A DNA stretch of 64,000 nucleotides from Vreelandella halophila (GTDB lineage: Bacteria; Pseudomonadota; Gammaproteobacteria; Pseudomonadales; Oleiphilaceae): assembly GCF_009856365.1 (NCBI RefSeq), contig NZ_WMEX01000001.1:496001-560000 (forward strand), written 5' to 3'. The notes under the pieces are model-generated. The model had not been told where the DNA came from. It did not search any database and saw only the letters and a list, made by a program, of their open reading frames with translations. Position numbers and translations under genes: made by a program. Below, piece by piece: positions 62,644-64,000 of the stretch. Positions within the stretch are counted from its first letter, which is position 1; the number at the start of each line of letters is the position of its first letter.

Positions 62644-64000
<1,357 letters not shown>

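Overview
The window is about 64 kb of GC-rich (roughly 60-65%) chromosomal DNA packed with genes on both strands. No gene-free stretch exceeds 300 bases. The gene content suggests a halotolerant or marine gammaproteobacterium, perhaps near Marinobacter or Alcanivorax-like groups. It includes a T2SS secretin, tamA-tamB, purE-purK, a napEDABC nitrate reductase operon, a wax ester synthase/DGAT, a DesT/DesB-type desaturase locus, an E. coli-like MntR, hemolysin III and rhlE. The affiliation is an inference from gene content. I see no prophage, integrase, IS transposase or CRISPR array, so this looks like core genome with a few accessory genes.

Layout. 1-4.3 kb: the 3' part of gspD faces a subtilase/lipoprotein operon. 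4.4-8.3 kb: a GGDEF-EAL protein with a degenerate GGDEF motif, then purK and purE. 8.4-9.8 kb: a coiled-coil membrane protein with a small partner, then tRNA-Asp and tRNA-Val behind a consensus promoter. 9.8-13 kb: a long FabG-type reductase and a thiolase, divergent and flanked by REP-like palindromes. 13-18.2 kb: amidase, a voltage-sensor-like membrane protein, a small conserved protein, WS/DGAT and hemolysin III. 18.2-24 kb: tamA-tamB and a small ORF. 24-28.1 kb: napEDABC. 28.2-32.1 kb: a FadL porin and a response regulator-TPR/histidine kinase pair.

32.2-37.6 kb: an Smr protein, a two-subunit molybdenum hydroxylase with its XdhC chaperone, and a DUF3080-like lipoprotein. 37.6-42.9 kb: a DUF4397-like lipoprotein, SixA, an SDR, a YrbG antiporter and RhlE. 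43-47.5 kb: mntR divergent from a four-gene TroA-type metal ABC transporter. 47.5-52.5 kb: a histone-deacetylase-like hydrolase, then a TetR (DesT-like) regulator divergent from a ferredoxin reductase and fatty-acid desaturase, with two tandem operators between them. 52.6-57.6 kb: a Tat-exported aldo/keto reductase, DUF6064, DUF72, YgjV, an AbiTii-domain protein and a luciferase-like monooxygenase. 57.7-64 kb: a KefB/KefC-type antiporter, an FAD dehydrogenase, an SO_0444-type permease with a coupled small ORF, and the 5' part of pyrG.

Themes. Lipid metabolism recurs: FadL import, thiolase, FabG, WS/DGAT storage and desaturation controlled by a DesT-like repressor. Metal and redox handling recurs as well: Mn/Zn uptake, Cu/Zn efflux, Mo enzymes and nap. 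The items most worth a second look are the voltage-sensor-only protein, the lone AbiTii protein, the REP-like palindromes (two supply stop codons and a half-element lies inside a coding region), the tandem DesT-like operators, and a 24-bp dyad directly ahead of the hemolysin III start.
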